Positions 39,622 through 56,177 of a stretch of 64,000 bases of DNA are shown one piece after another. The DNA is from Ahaetulla prasina. Taxonomy: Eukaryota > Chordata > Lepidosauria > Squamata > Colubridae. Position 1 is the stretch's first letter; the number at the start of each line of letters is the position of its first letter. A model generated the notes under the pieces. It did no database searches. It was not told where the DNA came from and worked only from the letters and a program-made list of their open reading frames with translations. The position numbers and the translations under genes are program-made. The stretch is from the NCBI RefSeq assembly GCF_028640845.1, contig NC_080548.1, forward strand, positions 18,101,321-18,165,320. Direction: 5' to 3'.

Positions 39622-39838
39622 CAGAGGTGGGTTTCAGCAGGTTCTGACCAGTTCTGGACAACCCGTAGCGGAAATTTTGAGTAGTTCCGAGAACCAGTAA
39701 ATACCACCTCTGGCTGGCCCAGTCCCATCTATTCTCTGCCTCCCGAGTCCCAGCTGATCAGGAGGAAATGGGGATTTTGTAGTAACCTTCCCCTGGAGTG
39801 GGGAGGGAATGGTGATTTTACAGTATCCTTCCCCTTTT
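39622..39838. mobile_element. Truncated hAT-A
   Basis: Starts CAGAGGTGGGTTTCAGC and runs into minisatellite units, then stops at about 'GTATCCTTCCCC'; right end absent. Confidence 0.7.
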
Positions 39839-39871
39839 TTGTGTCTTTTGGTGACCTTTTCCCCTTTATCC

Positions 39872-40398
39872 TGTAGGAAGTAAGCACCCACCCCTCTCCT
39901 AGAAGAATGAAATATTTTAGGAAATATTAAAAAGGCAGAATATTATATTTCCCTGGATGAGAAATGGAGAAACATGTTTTAAAGACAAAGCAGCTCTCAC
40001 CTTCCTGCCTCCCCCCACCACCTTTGTCAATGGGCCAGAGGCAGAAGGCAGAAACCCAATTCCCCCTCCCTTTGTCAATGGACCATCATCTGCAACACAA
40101 TAGGACCCACCTAGCAACAGAAACTCACCACATAGCACATCAGCCAGCAAGGCTAGCTAAGACCCCCAACCCCTGGGAGTCTGACAACCAATTAGGGTAC
40201 TCTTCCTGTGCCCCTGGAAGTTCAAAGCTCAGAGAGGGCATAAAACCAAGGTGTGCTCAGCATCTCGGTCCTTTTCTGTTCAGGAACTCAAACCATGTGA
40301 TCCTGTCCACCATTAAACCATCTTTCCAAGCAGTCTCCATGTTTCCAGTGTCTTTTTCCCCACTTGGAACTGAACCCAGATGGACATTTCTTCCAACA
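39872..40398 (+). mobile_element. Possible retroviral solo LTR
   Basis: TGTAGGAAG and CTTCCAACA are near-inverted ends. Inside, promoter-like CATAAAACC (about 40239), ATTAAA at about 40313 and a downstream 'GGAACTGAACCCAG' resemble a U3-R-U5 order. No TSD seen, so the bounds are tentative. Confidence 0.45.
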
Positions 40399-41100
40399 AT
40401 GCTTAATGATTTGTTTCCTTATCTATATTGTGAAGAGATCTATTGATTTCTTGTTTTTCTCTTCTCTGTGCCTAGTCTATATATAGGTTATAGTGGAGTT
40501 TCTCTAGCTTGGCAACTTTGAGATGCGTGGACTTCAGCTTCCTTAAATTTCTCAGGACACTATACTGGGTTGTGGCAACTTTAGCTTATTCTCACATTCT
40601 CAAGGCAGGGTCAGGACCATTCAAATCTTGGAGATATTTTGATTTATAGAACAGCATACCTATAAATGTGTGCATCTCCAAGCACGCCTTGAGTCCCATT
40701 AGATGTTACATGTGGCAAGATAAAATGCATGTATAATTCATGATTTTTTTTTTCTTGCACATTTCACCCTAGGATAGCACATGAAAACCTGTTTAGTCTG
40801 TTCTGAGACTTGACAATAAACTGACTCATTGTTGCACCTATTTTCATCACTTTCTGAAGTGCTAAGTTTGCTATATTTACTCTTGTGCCTCTTTAATAAA
40901 AAAGTCTTTCTTATGTCCTTGGATTTATCAGCCTAATTAAAGCCATTATCTTATGACAGTTGAAGTAATCCCTCTGAAGATCAAAGGTACGATAGAATGA
41001 AGGTTATGAAAGTGAAAGCTGAATGCTAAACTTCCTGAGGCCTCGTGCCAATTGTGATTCTAGTTAGATCAATTATTTAACAGCAAATACGAAAGGATAC
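40399..41100. other. Intergenic, no recognised feature
   Basis: AT-rich; a weak hAT-P-like scrap at about 40500-40570 ('GCAACTTTGAGATGCGTGG'). Confidence 0.4.
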
Positions 41101-41156
41101 AATAGACTAGACTAGACTAGACTAGACTAGACTAGACTAGACTAGACTAGACTAGA
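41101..41156. repeat. (ACTAG)n pentanucleotide array at a CR1 end
   Basis: About ten copies of TAGAC/ACTAG running into AGAATAG, exactly at the 3' end of the CR1 that follows. Confidence 0.92.
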
Positions 41157-41772
41157 ATAGAATAACAGAGTTGGAAGGGACCTTGGAGGTCTTCTAGTCC
41201 AACCCCCTGCTTAGGCAGGAAACCCTACACCACTTCAGACCAATGGTTATCCAACATCTTCTTAAACACTTCCAGTGTTGGAGCATTCACAACTTCTGGA
41301 GGCAAGTTGTTCCACTGGTTGATTGATCCAACTCAGGAAATTTTTCCTTCGTGCTAAGTTGCTTCTCTCCTTGATTAGTTTCCATCCATTGCTTCTTGTC
41401 CTGCCTTCAGGTGCTTTGGAGAGTAGGATGACCCCTTCTTCTTCCTGGCAGCCCCTCAAATATTGGAAGACTGCTATCATGTCAACCCTACTTCTTTTCA
41501 TTAAACTAGATATACCCAGTTCCTGCAACGGTTCATGTTTTAGCCTCCAGTCCCTTAACGATCTTTGCTGCTCTTCTCTGCACTCTTTCTAGAGTCTCCA
41601 CATCTTTTTTACATCGTGGAGACCAAAACTGGATGCAGTATTCCAAGTGTGGCCTTACCAAGGCATTATAAAGTGATATTAACACTTTATGTGATCTTGA
41701 TTCTACCCCTCTGTTTATGCAGCCTAGAACTGTGTTGGCTTTTTTTGCAGCTGCTGCACATTGCTGGCTCAT
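41157..41772 (-). mobile_element. CR1 LINE 3' part
   Basis: 3' end 'AGAGTTGGAAGGGACCTTGG' and - strand protein text [35 protein letters not shown] and ERVQRRAAK. This is a classic CR1 C-terminus, 5' truncated at the SQQCAAAA region. Confidence 0.93.
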
Positions 41773-42842
41773 AAATAAAGCTTATTGTTTTAATAGAGTA
41801 TATTACAACACAGGTTTCTCCCCCTTAAATTGGGAAAGTTAATTGTTATGGTATTAAAATACCACTGTAAGAAACATTTTAATAATCACAACATTTCTTT
41901 GTACTGTAATCATCTCTACTTAATAATCAACATAATGCACAATCAGCTTTACTGATATAACTGGTAGACATATTTAATTTAGCACAAAGAATGCTGCATC
42001 TTATCCTGAATAGTGTCTAAACTGCAAAAATATTATGAAGATTTTTAATTTAAAAAATGAACTATTTTTTATGTGAAATGTCAAGCAAAGTTCTCCCTAT
42101 TTTTTGTAAGTTTTAACATTATTCATTAGAAACCCACATTATACATGCATCATATACCCTGTCATCATCTAAATAAAGCCAAATATTAGGAAAATAGTTG
42201 CTGGAGTTATTTTGTATGCAGTAATGGTTGGGATAGTTGGGAAAAAATATGGGAAAGCCGAGAAAACAATTAACAGATGACAACAATGTCTCCACAACAT
42301 CAATGCGTACTGGTGTAACGGTCCTGATGAACTAAAATTTGTGACTCTTTTCTCTTAAACTTTTCATTTAAAGGCTATTGTAGCAGTGACACACAGATCA
42401 CTCATTCCTGTTTACAACCATTCACTTTCACTTCTAAAGTTTGGTAAGACTTGATGTTTGCATGAGTTTACAGCTTGGATACCATGACCCTAAACAAACT
42501 GAACTGCAGATTGGTTTCTTTGCCAGAATAATGCCCCTTTACAATTCTAGTCCCTACAATGACATGTATTGTGTTGACACAGCAGATGTTTGAAACAATC
42601 AGCACATAAACAGACTTGCTAACAATGATTTATTTAAAAACCAGAATTGTTCTAAAGAGCATGCTGTTCTTTAATTTTTGTTGTGGCATCAATATTTTCA
42701 TGTCTTTTCTTTTTGGGGATATGCTGCAATTTTCTAAAACCATGTTACCATAAATGAAGATTAGTTTATGGAAGTTATTTATAAATCAAAATAATTTAAT
42801 TGTTGTTTCTCTTTGCTATTTCAAACCCTCATTTTTATAATC
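41773..42842. other. Intergenic, AT-rich, no repeat recognised
   Basis: About 1.1 kb without repeat ends or open frames of note. Confidence 0.45.
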
Positions 42843-43022
42843 CTGTAGTACCCATCTGGGAATCAGGGCATTTACTGGCTGGATGCCCTTCCTGATACCT
42901 ACATGGAGTTCACAGCAGATTTTTTTTTTGCCCCCTAAACATTTGCCACTACCTAGGATTGAACTCTCAAATTTCCAAGTAGAAGGCAAGCATTTTCACC
43001 ACTAAGCCACAATGCTGCTTGT
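42843..43022 (-). mobile_element. tRNA-derived SINE, distinct family
   Basis: On the - strand the head reads AGCATTGTGGCTTAGTGGTG (A-box), then GAGAGTTCAATCC (B-box), then a body ending 'GGATGCCCAGCC' type text with 'GAATCAGGGC' on the + strand. No TSD identified. Confidence 0.75.
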
Positions 43023-43969
43023 TATGAAAGGATACAATAATCTCAAGTTTATAAAAGCAACAACATATAAGTTTTCACAAGATAGATCTGTAACATATAG
43101 CATGGTATCTACACGAACGTTTGAAAAAGGTCAGTTAATATCAAATATATAATTAAATCCGGTTTTATTTATAAATATTTTAACATTATCTATTTGCACC
43201 CATCTTGTACAGGGAATTGATAAAAGAGCCAGCTCATCTATGGCTGCGCTGCCCAGTCTCTGAAAGTACTTGGAAGATCTGGTTTTCATTTTGCAGAAGT
43301 GATTCCTGTATGCTACCACATAAGTAGGCCTATTATTAGAAATGTGCAATGATTTGGAATTGAAGAGAGATAGATGCTTTGGAGACTCAGAAGCACAAAC
43401 AGCTGCATGATTTCAGGGTAAGCTGCAGCCAGATGCTACGGTATATTTCTCCCTTGACATTCAGAAATGTGAGTTAGCTTTTAAACCCAAAGCATTGCAT
43501 AGCCTTACTATTTATAAGTATTTCGTTTATAACCATCCTATGGGAAGTACACAATCTATAATTTTCAGATCCTGTTTAATTCCTGGGAATTCCTGGTAAT
43601 AAAGTCAACACTTACAGTCACTGCAATTCATCAACACCCACAGAAACAGGTTGAGTAAATCATTGTTTTGTTTTTAAAAAATCACCAAATGCATGCATGG
43701 GTTTAGTGGTGTTTGTATGTTGAATTACTACACATTACTATAATTTACAAAGCATGCCACGTAATACTTTAAACAGATTATCTTATTCCTCTCCAGTTCC
43801 TTAAAAATACATTTTTGCATTATTCCCTGCCTTCCAGCATGACACAATTTATAGGACATCTAATTATCAGTCTGGAAATAAGCTGTAATTATCATGGTAG
43901 CTTTTCTCCTATTTTTTTATTCATCAAATAAATAAAACAAAGAGCTGTTAGAATTTGCTGGCCTTGCCA
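43023..43969. other. Intergenic, no recognised feature
   Basis: A 72-codon frame on the - strand (43349-43131) is not recognised. Confidence 0.4.
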
Positions 43970-44533
43970 CAGTGGTGGGATTCTACCGGTTTGGCCCGTT
44001 TCAGTCGAACTGGTAGTTCCCACTTTCTGCTGAGAGCGAACAGGTTTTCTGTCGCTGTGAAAGTGAGCCCGCCCGCCCCTGGGTTATACTGAGCTTTATT
44101 TCTGCTTCTGAAGCCCAGTTGATCAGGGGCGGCAGATTAAATTGGCCCTCCTCAGCTGTTTTCTTGCTCCTTTCCTTGTTTGCGACGCGGAAGTTCAATT
44201 TTATGGAAACTGCACACGTGCACTTAGCAAACCGGTTGTTCAACTGGTAGGATCCAGTGTTGGGTTTCAAAAATTTTTACTACCGGTTCTGTGGGTCTGG
44301 CTTGGTGGGCGTGGTGTGCCTTGGTGGGCATGGCAGGGACAGGATACTGTAAAATCTCCATTCCCACCCCACTCCAGGGGAAGGTTACTGCAAAATCCCC
44401 ATTTCCTCCTAATCAGCTGGGACTCGGGAGGCAGAGAATAGATGGGGGTAGAGCCAGTCAGAATTTTTACTACCGGTTCTCCAGAACTGGTCAGAACCTG
44501 CTGAAGCCTACCTCTGGTAGGATCCCAACCCTG
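43970..44533. mobile_element. hAT-D element carrying nested hAT-A
   Basis: CAGTGGTGGGATTCTACC to GGATCCCAACCCTG, perfect CCTTGCCA at 43962-43969 and 44534-44541. hAT-A lies at 44255-44516. Confidence 0.93.
44255..44516. mobile_element. hAT-A nested in hAT-D
   Basis: CAGTGTTGGGTTTCA to GAAGCCTACCTCTG, perfect GTAGGATC at 44247-44254 and 44517-44524. Confidence 0.93.
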
Positions 44534-44778
44534 CCTTGCCAACATCAGTGAACTCTATGCCATTTGCAGCCAAATATGAACATGCAGACTAGAAAAGAAC
44601 GTACAATATTATTTTGGAAAAGCTATTACAATGTGACACACCAGATATTTTAGTTTGATTAGTCTTAGCCTGCAGCATCTTATTAGAACTTTTTTGATTT
44701 AAAATAGAACCAACAAGGCTGCAAAAGAACCCTGTTAGTTACACAAAAAAAGAATCAGACACTCATGTTTTTTATAGC

Positions 44779-44784
44779 TTTATT
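44779..44784 (-). promoter_or_regulatory. PRRG1: Candidate distal polyadenylation signal for the PRRG1-type gene
   Basis: AATAAA on the - strand, 4.5 kb past the stop; a closer AATAAA on the - strand is at 49069-49074. Neither can be confirmed without transcripts. Confidence 0.3.
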
Positions 44785-45954
44785 TAGCATACAAAGTTGC
44801 TCCAAATGTTTTAAAGTGGCATAATTTAAATGTAAACCATATATGTAAAATATTTAATACTGCAATAAAATTGTTATGTCTTGAAGACTGAACAAGTTGT
44901 TGGACAGTCAAACAGTTATCGACAAAAGAAATGGCTTCTAGAGTTTATTGGTCTTTAGAAAATTTAGAAGCATTTAGAAGTATTCAAAATAATGCTACTG
45001 TTATAGCCTGATTGGAATGTTTCATTTTGCCCAAGTTAATAATCAACCTAAGCTCAAATGTAAAAACTGAAAAGATTGCATGTTCCACTATATGATCTAT
45101 TGGAAGGCAATTATTTCGTTTCAAAAGAATTAGTGTATAATGAACAATGTAAGATCTATCTCAGATATAAATCAAAATACATTGGCATAACAAAAAGGCA
45201 AAGCATAAAAATAAAGCTCAATGGAAACATCATTTTCAATATTTCATAGAAGTGGACTCAATATAACTGGGAGAAAATATATCTAAATTGTATGGAAAAA
45301 AAAAATCTGATTTCTTCTAGCCAAGGGTTTGTATGTTTATTGAACTGCATATGAGGTAACCAACCAGAAGAACGAACTCCTGCTCTGCATTATCATATTG
45401 GGACAAACTAATAACATGATCCTTTGGGGCTCCGAGATTTGTATCTGTAACGTAATAATCCAAATTAAAAGAGTTACAGTTCACATCTTGCGCTCAAACA
45501 ATTCACACAGAGAGTCTATGCCACAGCAAATTAGTGATTTGCTCATCATGCTGCAGATAATTGTTTCTTTTAGGAGGTGGGCACCTTCCCTGCCAACCAG
45601 CATACTCTGGAGTGCAACCTGGGTCATTCACACACATGTAAGGCCTGTGCTGCAGAGACCCTGCCATGATCTAATTCAGACTGGAAATATAGCAAAGGAA
45701 AATGTTTTTCCCCCCACTCTGCTTTGTCTTTTTTTCCCCACTGGAAATGGCTGATTGCCACACACAAGGAGGGAATACTTTCCTAAGAGTTGACTCTTTA
45801 AGGATATCAGTGTTAACTTGGATGGCCAACGAAGTCCCTGTCTCTGACAAAACAGAACAGAAAATCGCTTTCTCCTTTGAGCCCAAGTCTCAATGGATCC
45901 AGGATTGATGCAGACTGTCTGTCCATCTTTCCTTCCTTCCTTTTCTTCCTTCCT
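44785..45954. other. Possible PRRG1-type 3' UTR or intergenic
   Basis: About 1.2 kb of AT-rich, repeat-poor sequence. It would be transcribed only if the distal poly(A) signal at 44779 is used. Confidence 0.35.
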
Positions 45955-46580
45955 TCCCTCCCTTCCTGAAATTTCTCCTCCGTGCTAGCTTGCTTCTCTC
46001 CTTGATTAGTTTCCATCCATTGCTTCTTGTCCTGCCTTCAGGTGCTTTGGAGAATAGGATGACGCCTTCTTCTTTCTGGCAACCCCTCAAATATTGGAAG
46101 ACTGCTATCATGTCAACCTTACTCCTTCTTTTCACTAGACTAGGTAAAGATAAAGGTTCCCCTCGCACGTGCGTGCTAGTCGTTGCCGACTCTAGGGGGC
46201 GGTGGTCATCTCCGTTTCAAAGCCAAAGAGCCAGCACTGTCCGAAGACGTCTCCGTGGTCATGTGCGCGGCATGACTCAACACCAAAGGTGCATGGAACG
46301 CTGTTACCTTCCCACCAAAGGTGGTCCCTATTTTTCTACTTGCATTATTTACGTGCTTTCGAACTGCTAGGTTGGCAGAAGCTGGGACAAGTAATGGGTA
46401 ACTAGACTAGACAAACCCAATTCCAGCAACAGTTCTGCATATGTTTTATCCTCCAGACCCCCGAATCATCTTTGTTCCTCTTCTCTTCACTCTCAACAAC
46501 TATTTTTTATATCGTGACCAAAACAGGGTACAATATTCCAAGTGTGGTTTTACCAAGGCATTATAAACACCCCAACATTT
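45955..46580 (-). mobile_element. CR1 LINE fragment split by a SINE
   Basis: Same C-terminal text as 41157-41772 (SISTAS-type region replaced by 'CTTGATTAGTTTCCATCCA', 'TTGTCCTGCCTTCAGG'). The two halves lie at 45955-46143 and 46401-46580. Confidence 0.85.
46144..46400 (-). mobile_element. Truncated tRNA SINE inside CR1
   Basis: Same family as 26789-27146, lacking the tRNA head. Perfect 10-bp duplication ACTAGACTAG at 46134-46143 and 46401-46410. Confidence 0.9.
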
Positions 46581-47459
46581 TTTGGGGCCACCCCACTCCT
46601 CGTGTTGCAGGGTCAGGTAAGGGTTCCTTTCTGGGGAGGATGAAAACTACCCTTCCTTTGAGCACCACCGCAGTGCAGACCCCCCCATCTCGCCCCATTC
46701 CACCCAACATCCTCGGGCAGGGGTTCCAGCCGACTGGTCAACCCCGGTCAAGAGGAATCGCCTTTCTGCTGCCAGCATCAAGGGGGCAGCGTTCCCTCAC
46801 AACCTTCCCGGTGACGCCTGAGGCAGGATTCACTGCCAGAGCCAAACCAGGCGCTCCCAGAGACAAGCTGTGCCCTGTGAAATCTGGTCAGTGGGTAAAT
46901 TGAGTGGAAATGGAGGGAAGAGAATTCTCCACGCCCAGTTTTGATCTGAAGGCGAACTAAGGGTTTTGCCAAGTGGGGGATGGGGCAGAGCTACCACCTC
47001 ATCCCTTCAGGTGACGTCCTATGTTCCTCATTGTGCCCGGCAGACATGCAGGGTGCAGTGGTAGGAATCAGGTAGTCTCAAGGCTGGGGATGCTGGGATC
47101 TGGAGTCCCTCCCCACAGCGGGCTGGCCCAGAGTCTCCTGGGGGGGGGGGAGCTGGATCTCACCGTGTTGGACTCGGGGCCCTTGGAAACTAATGGCTGG
47201 CAAAGTGATGGATGAGGCTGCTCCACTGCTGCCCAGCCATGACTTCCTTCCTCCATCCCTTCCTTCCCATTCCCATCTCCTTCCTTCCTCCGCGCTCAGA
47301 AAGGGCCGAGGGGAAGGGGGAGAGACTGGCAGCGCTGTCATGGCTTTCCAATATGGGGGGCAGTCCCAGTGAAAGGGAAGCCTCACAGACTGCAAGGGCA
47401 GGCTGGCAAATGGGGCATGGAGGTGCTGGTGCACATGCAGCACTAATCTACAATTTGCT
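46581..47459. other. GC-rich stretch, unresolved repeat mosaic
   Basis: Unusual G/C-rich sequence for this window with several short C- and G-runs. Open frames on both strands are rich in P/S/G and unrecognised. May be part of a larger hAT-C-like element ending at 47981. Confidence 0.35.
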
Positions 47460-47981
47460 GCGGCCATCCGGGCCAAGACATGGTCAGTCTTAGACAGGGC
47501 CGGGTTTTAAAACCCGTCGCTACCGGTTCACTCGGCGTGCGTGCGCTCATAACACATGTGCAAAAGCGGCCGGGCAGGTGGGGCGGGGTGAACCGGTAGC
47601 AACCCACCACTGGTCTTAGATCTGGCCCATGCAGCCAACCTGGAGCCAGCAAGAGACTGTCCCGCCGCCTTGGCCCCGCCGCCTGAGCATGCACACAGGA
47701 AGCGGCGAGCGCATGTGTCCTGGATGAAAGAGAAGCGCTCAGAACGCAGTCAACCTGCAAGGCAAGACGGATGGCAGGCCCCGTGTGTGCTCTCCGTGTG
47801 CGCCCAAGGGGAGGCCCATCACTGGCTTAAGGCGTCACCGCGGATTTAAGGCCAACTGCGTTCCGGCTTGGATGGCTGCCACCAACTGGGCCAGTCCTTC
47901 ACTGTTTCCAGGGTGGCCCCGTGGGCCAGTTCCAACATTGCGGGCGATATTTGACTTCGGACCTTGAGTTTGACACCCCTG
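47460..47981. mobile_element. hAT-C right part with nested hAT-D-like element
   Basis: Right end 'CCTTGAGTTTGACACCCCTG'; left end not found. Nested element at 47495-47612. Confidence 0.65.
47495..47612. mobile_element. Short hAT-D-like element, perfect duplication
   Basis: CAGGGCCGGGTTTTAAAAC to GCAACCCACCACTG, 118 bp, perfect GTCTTAGA at 47487-47494 and 47613-47620. Confidence 0.88.
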
Positions 47982-48436
47982 CTCTAATACATTGTTATTA
48001 CACAAAGGAAAATTATACTAATACTGACTACTAACTTTGTCCAGGCCTTATTTAAACTGGAGGAGTTATTATTTTGTTGGCTGATGTCATTCCAATGACA
48101 CCGGCTGCCTAACGAATTCACTCATTTTATGTAAACGGTTTTGGAAGAAAGCTTTATCGGGAAAATAAAGACATTATAGCCCTTACTGAGATGCAAACCA
48201 GTGTGCTTACTCCTCTACAAGCCTTTATAGTCTGTGCACAAATGACTGGAGAGAAGCCGTTGTCATTGGGATGATGCTAGTCAAAAGAGAACATACAGAG
48301 TCCCCAGAATCATAGTCTTTAAGGTGCTTACAAATAGAAATATAGATCAAAGCATTACAAAACGTCTTTTAGCACTCTTCTGAAGAATCAAAATATATTG
48401 TGCTTGAATATAGTTGATCATCAACACATTTTTAAT
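47982..48436. other. No recognised feature
   Basis: Unassigned, AT-leaning. Confidence 0.4.
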
Positions 48437-48643
48437 CAGGAGTGGTATTCACTTACCTTCGCTATCGGTTCACAAATGTGAGCGCGCACCTCCACGCATG
48501 CGCAGGGCCTTCCGCACATGCACAGAGTGTCAAAAACAGGGATAAATGGGACGTGATTACGTCCAGGCGGGTGGGAGGAGCCACCTGCAGCCGCTGCTAC
48601 CAGTTTGACCGAACCGGATAGAACCGGGTGAATACCACCACTG
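48437..48643. mobile_element. hAT-D-like element
   Basis: CAGGAGTGGTATTCACTTACC to GAATACCACCACTG. TTTTTAAT (48429-48436) and GTTTTAAT (48644-48651), 7 of 8. Confidence 0.85.
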
Positions 48644-49324
48644 GTTTTAATGAGTGTTCATTGTAACAAGTAGAAGATTTTAGAGACAAACCTGACTATT
48701 CCTACTAAATGATTTGCTTGTTTTTTTGCTATACAAGGTTTCCAAAAAAATACTTATTTTGAGGGGGAAATTGTCAGCATTTCTTGCTGTAATCCATTTT
48801 GTTCAAGGTTGAGTCTTTTTCAAGCCCGACTTGACTTCTGATTTCATGGATACATTGATGTCGTTTTCTTGACAGAAACACAGAAGTGGTTCACCTTTGC
48901 CTTCAAGATCTTTTCTTGACTTCCTAGTTTAGTCTACAGTCTTGCTATTCCCCGGGAGGTTTCCCACTGAAGTAGAAACCAAGACCAATTCTCCTTAATT
49001 TCTGAACCCAGATAAAACCAGTCCTGTTTTGCCATCTGCATAGACAATCCGTTTTGATAACTGAGCCATTTATTAGCACCACTTTCAAGAGTAGAAAAAG
49101 TACCCCACAACAATAACGCCATACCTAGTGTTAATATCTAAGTTACGCTGGAGACTATTTTGTTTCCCCCGGGTGCAGGGATTCTCACAGAATCAACCAA
49201 ATTTAGAGAGTGAGAATTGGCATAATACAGTAGAAATCTTTGAAACATCAAGCTGCAATAAAGTGCTAAAAATCGTTAGGGTTCCTTTGCTTGGGAGCAA
49301 AGGGAAGCACGTAATCGTCTTCTT
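48644..49324 (-). other. PRRG1: Probable proximal 3' UTR of the PRRG1-type gene
   Basis: Repeat-free sequence next to the stop. AATAAA on the - strand at 49069-49074 could end a short isoform. Confidence 0.45.
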
Positions 49325-54392
<5,068 letters not shown>

Positions 54393-54402
<10 letters not shown>

Positions 54403-54418
54403 GTTTCTCAAGAAAGTG
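54393..54418 (-). CDS. PRRG1: PRRG1-type exon 1 (coding): 16 nt leader and 10 coding nt
   Basis: Acceptor CCTTTCAG before 54418 and donor GTAAGT after 54393 (read on -). Contains 16 nt of 5' UTR, then ATG at 54402-54400 and 10 coding nt (MDS plus first base of V). The next exon supplies the rest of V and FLIEAK. The family has exactly this tiny start exon (M-x-x-V-F-L). The ATG is the only one in frame. Confidence 0.88.
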
Positions 54419-54837
54419 CTGAAAGGAAAAGAGAAACAATTTTTGTTAATGGCGTAAAACAGTTTTAAATCAAGAAATATTAAGTGGCACAAATTGAATT
54501 ACAGGTTTATCTCTTCTGATAATGCAGATCTTATTGTTCTATCTTTGAATTTCATTTAATATGACTATATACATAACACCATCTTTTCATTTTAGAAATA
54601 AAAGAAACCCTATGCTATGCTTTTGTCAAGTCTGTTTCACATCTGAAATGATTAATGATTTCCATTAAGCCCTCTGAGTAGTTCCTGGATAACAATGCAT
54701 AGGGGTTTTCCTGGACTCACAACTCCTGCTCAAAGAGCAAGTGGCGGTCATGGCCAGAGGGCCTTTGCGCAATTGTGGGTTGTGCGCGTGCTACGCCCTT
54801 TCCTGGACCAACAGTCCTACTTGCTCAAGCCCTACTC
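54419..54837. other. Probable 5' intron, no recognised feature
   Basis: If a 5' noncoding exon lies at about 62.6 kb, all of 54419-62636 is one intron on the - strand. Confidence 0.4.
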
Positions 54838-55355
54838 CTGTAATGGCGAACCTATGGCATGCGTGCCACAGGTGGCACGCAGAGCCATATTGGTGGGCAC
54901 ATGAGCTCAGCTCCAGCGTGAACTTTCAGGCTTTCTGGGCACACCAGAAGTAGGGAAATAAACTATTTCCGGCCTCCAGAGGGCCTGTGGGGGGTGGGGG
55001 TGTCGGGAAGACCCATTTTTTTGCTCTCCCCAGGCTCCTAGAAAGGCTCTGGAGCCTGAGGAGAGCAAAAAACGGGCCTTCCGGTCTCACTGGAAGTCAG
55101 CAAATGGGTCATTTCTGGAGGGCCACCAGGGGGGTGGGAAAGGCCATTTTTGCCTTCCCCAGGCTCCTAGAAAGCCTCTGGAGCCTGGGAAGGGTGAAAA
55201 ATGGGCCTACCGGGCCCACTGTGCCATTGTGTGCCAAAAGCGGGGGGAGCATGGAGGGGGGGCACATAGAATTATGGGTATGGGCACATGCATGCACGAC
55301 CCACCGCACTCCCATCGCTTTTGGCACGTGATGGGCAAAAGATTAGCCATCACTG
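54838..55355. mobile_element. hAT-type element, CAGTGATGGCGAACC family
   Basis: Starts CTGTAATGGCGAACC and ends TAGCCATCACTG. Left flank CCCTACTC (54830-54837). Its right duplicate CCCTAATC is split by the solo LTR that follows, being completed only after 55911. Confidence 0.85.
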
Positions 55356-55359
55356 CCCT

Positions 55360-55911
55360 TGTTGTGACCCAGGCCCAAGTAGGTAGTAGGAAGCTCAGTC
55401 AGTGAAAAAACAAACAAACTTTATTTGAACAGCTGAGAATTACTTCATTCTCAGCTTAGTTCAACTAAATTAAAGCAAATTCCTCCCAACACAAATTCCT
55501 CAGCCCTATCACAAACCTTGGTCCAATTAGGCAAACTGCCAAAGGCCTTTCTTGGCAAAGGTTCAGAAGTCACCGATACAAAAATAAATGCAAGAAGACA
55601 AAGCTACCAACGTTGTTTTCCGGCAAAGCCCAAACACTGTTGCTGGTCTGTTTTAAGCCTTATGGGAGGGGCCAATCATCTCTTGGCCCTACTCCTGAGT
55701 TGTCCTCTCTGCTTGATCTGCTCTTGCCTTCTGGCAGCTCCTCCTGTTCCTTCTTGCCTTCTGGCAGCTCCTCCTGTTCCTCTGCCTCACTACTATTAGT
55801 CTCTGAAGGCTCCGGAGTCCGCACCTCACTCCCAATGGCCCTGGCCCCACCTCAGCCTCATTGCTGTCCGACTCTGTTGCCAGCTCCGCAGGCTGCTGGC
55901 GGACCACAACA
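55360..55911 (-). mobile_element. Complete solo LTR, 552 bp
   Basis: TGTTGTGACCCAGGCCCAAG to GGACCACAACA with perfect 5-bp duplication GCCCT at 55355-55359 and 55912-55916. AATAAAGTTTGTTTG on the - strand gives a poly(A)-type signal and so orientation. No coding. Confidence 0.92.
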
Positions 55912-55916
55912 GCCCT

Positions 55917-56035
55917 AATCACTTCCCTTCTTGTCCATTGCAATGCAATCTACATGGGGCTGCCCTTGAAGAACATCCAGAAGCTCCAGTTGATGCAAAA
56001 TGCAGCGGCCCGCATGGTTTTGTGCAGACCCTGAT
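55917..56035 (+). mobile_element. CR1/L2 LINE fragment
   Basis: Encodes CNAIYMGLPLKN and QLMQNAAARMV, the same block as in the 2008-3112 and 34673-35330 copies. Confidence 0.8.
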
Positions 56036-56177
56036 GTGCTGACGCCTTGAAGAAAGCAAGGAGCAGGAACAACCACCAGTGGAGGAAAAGGAAGAGGCAA
56101 AATTTGGAGGAAAGGTAAGGACTGGAGAGGAGACGTCCCAGGGGATAAGAGGAATCCACCCAAGATCCGGCTTTGAA

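Noticed and set aside
43131..43349. 72-codon - strand frame as an exon
   Set aside because: No recognisable domain, no flanking splice logic, intergenic position.
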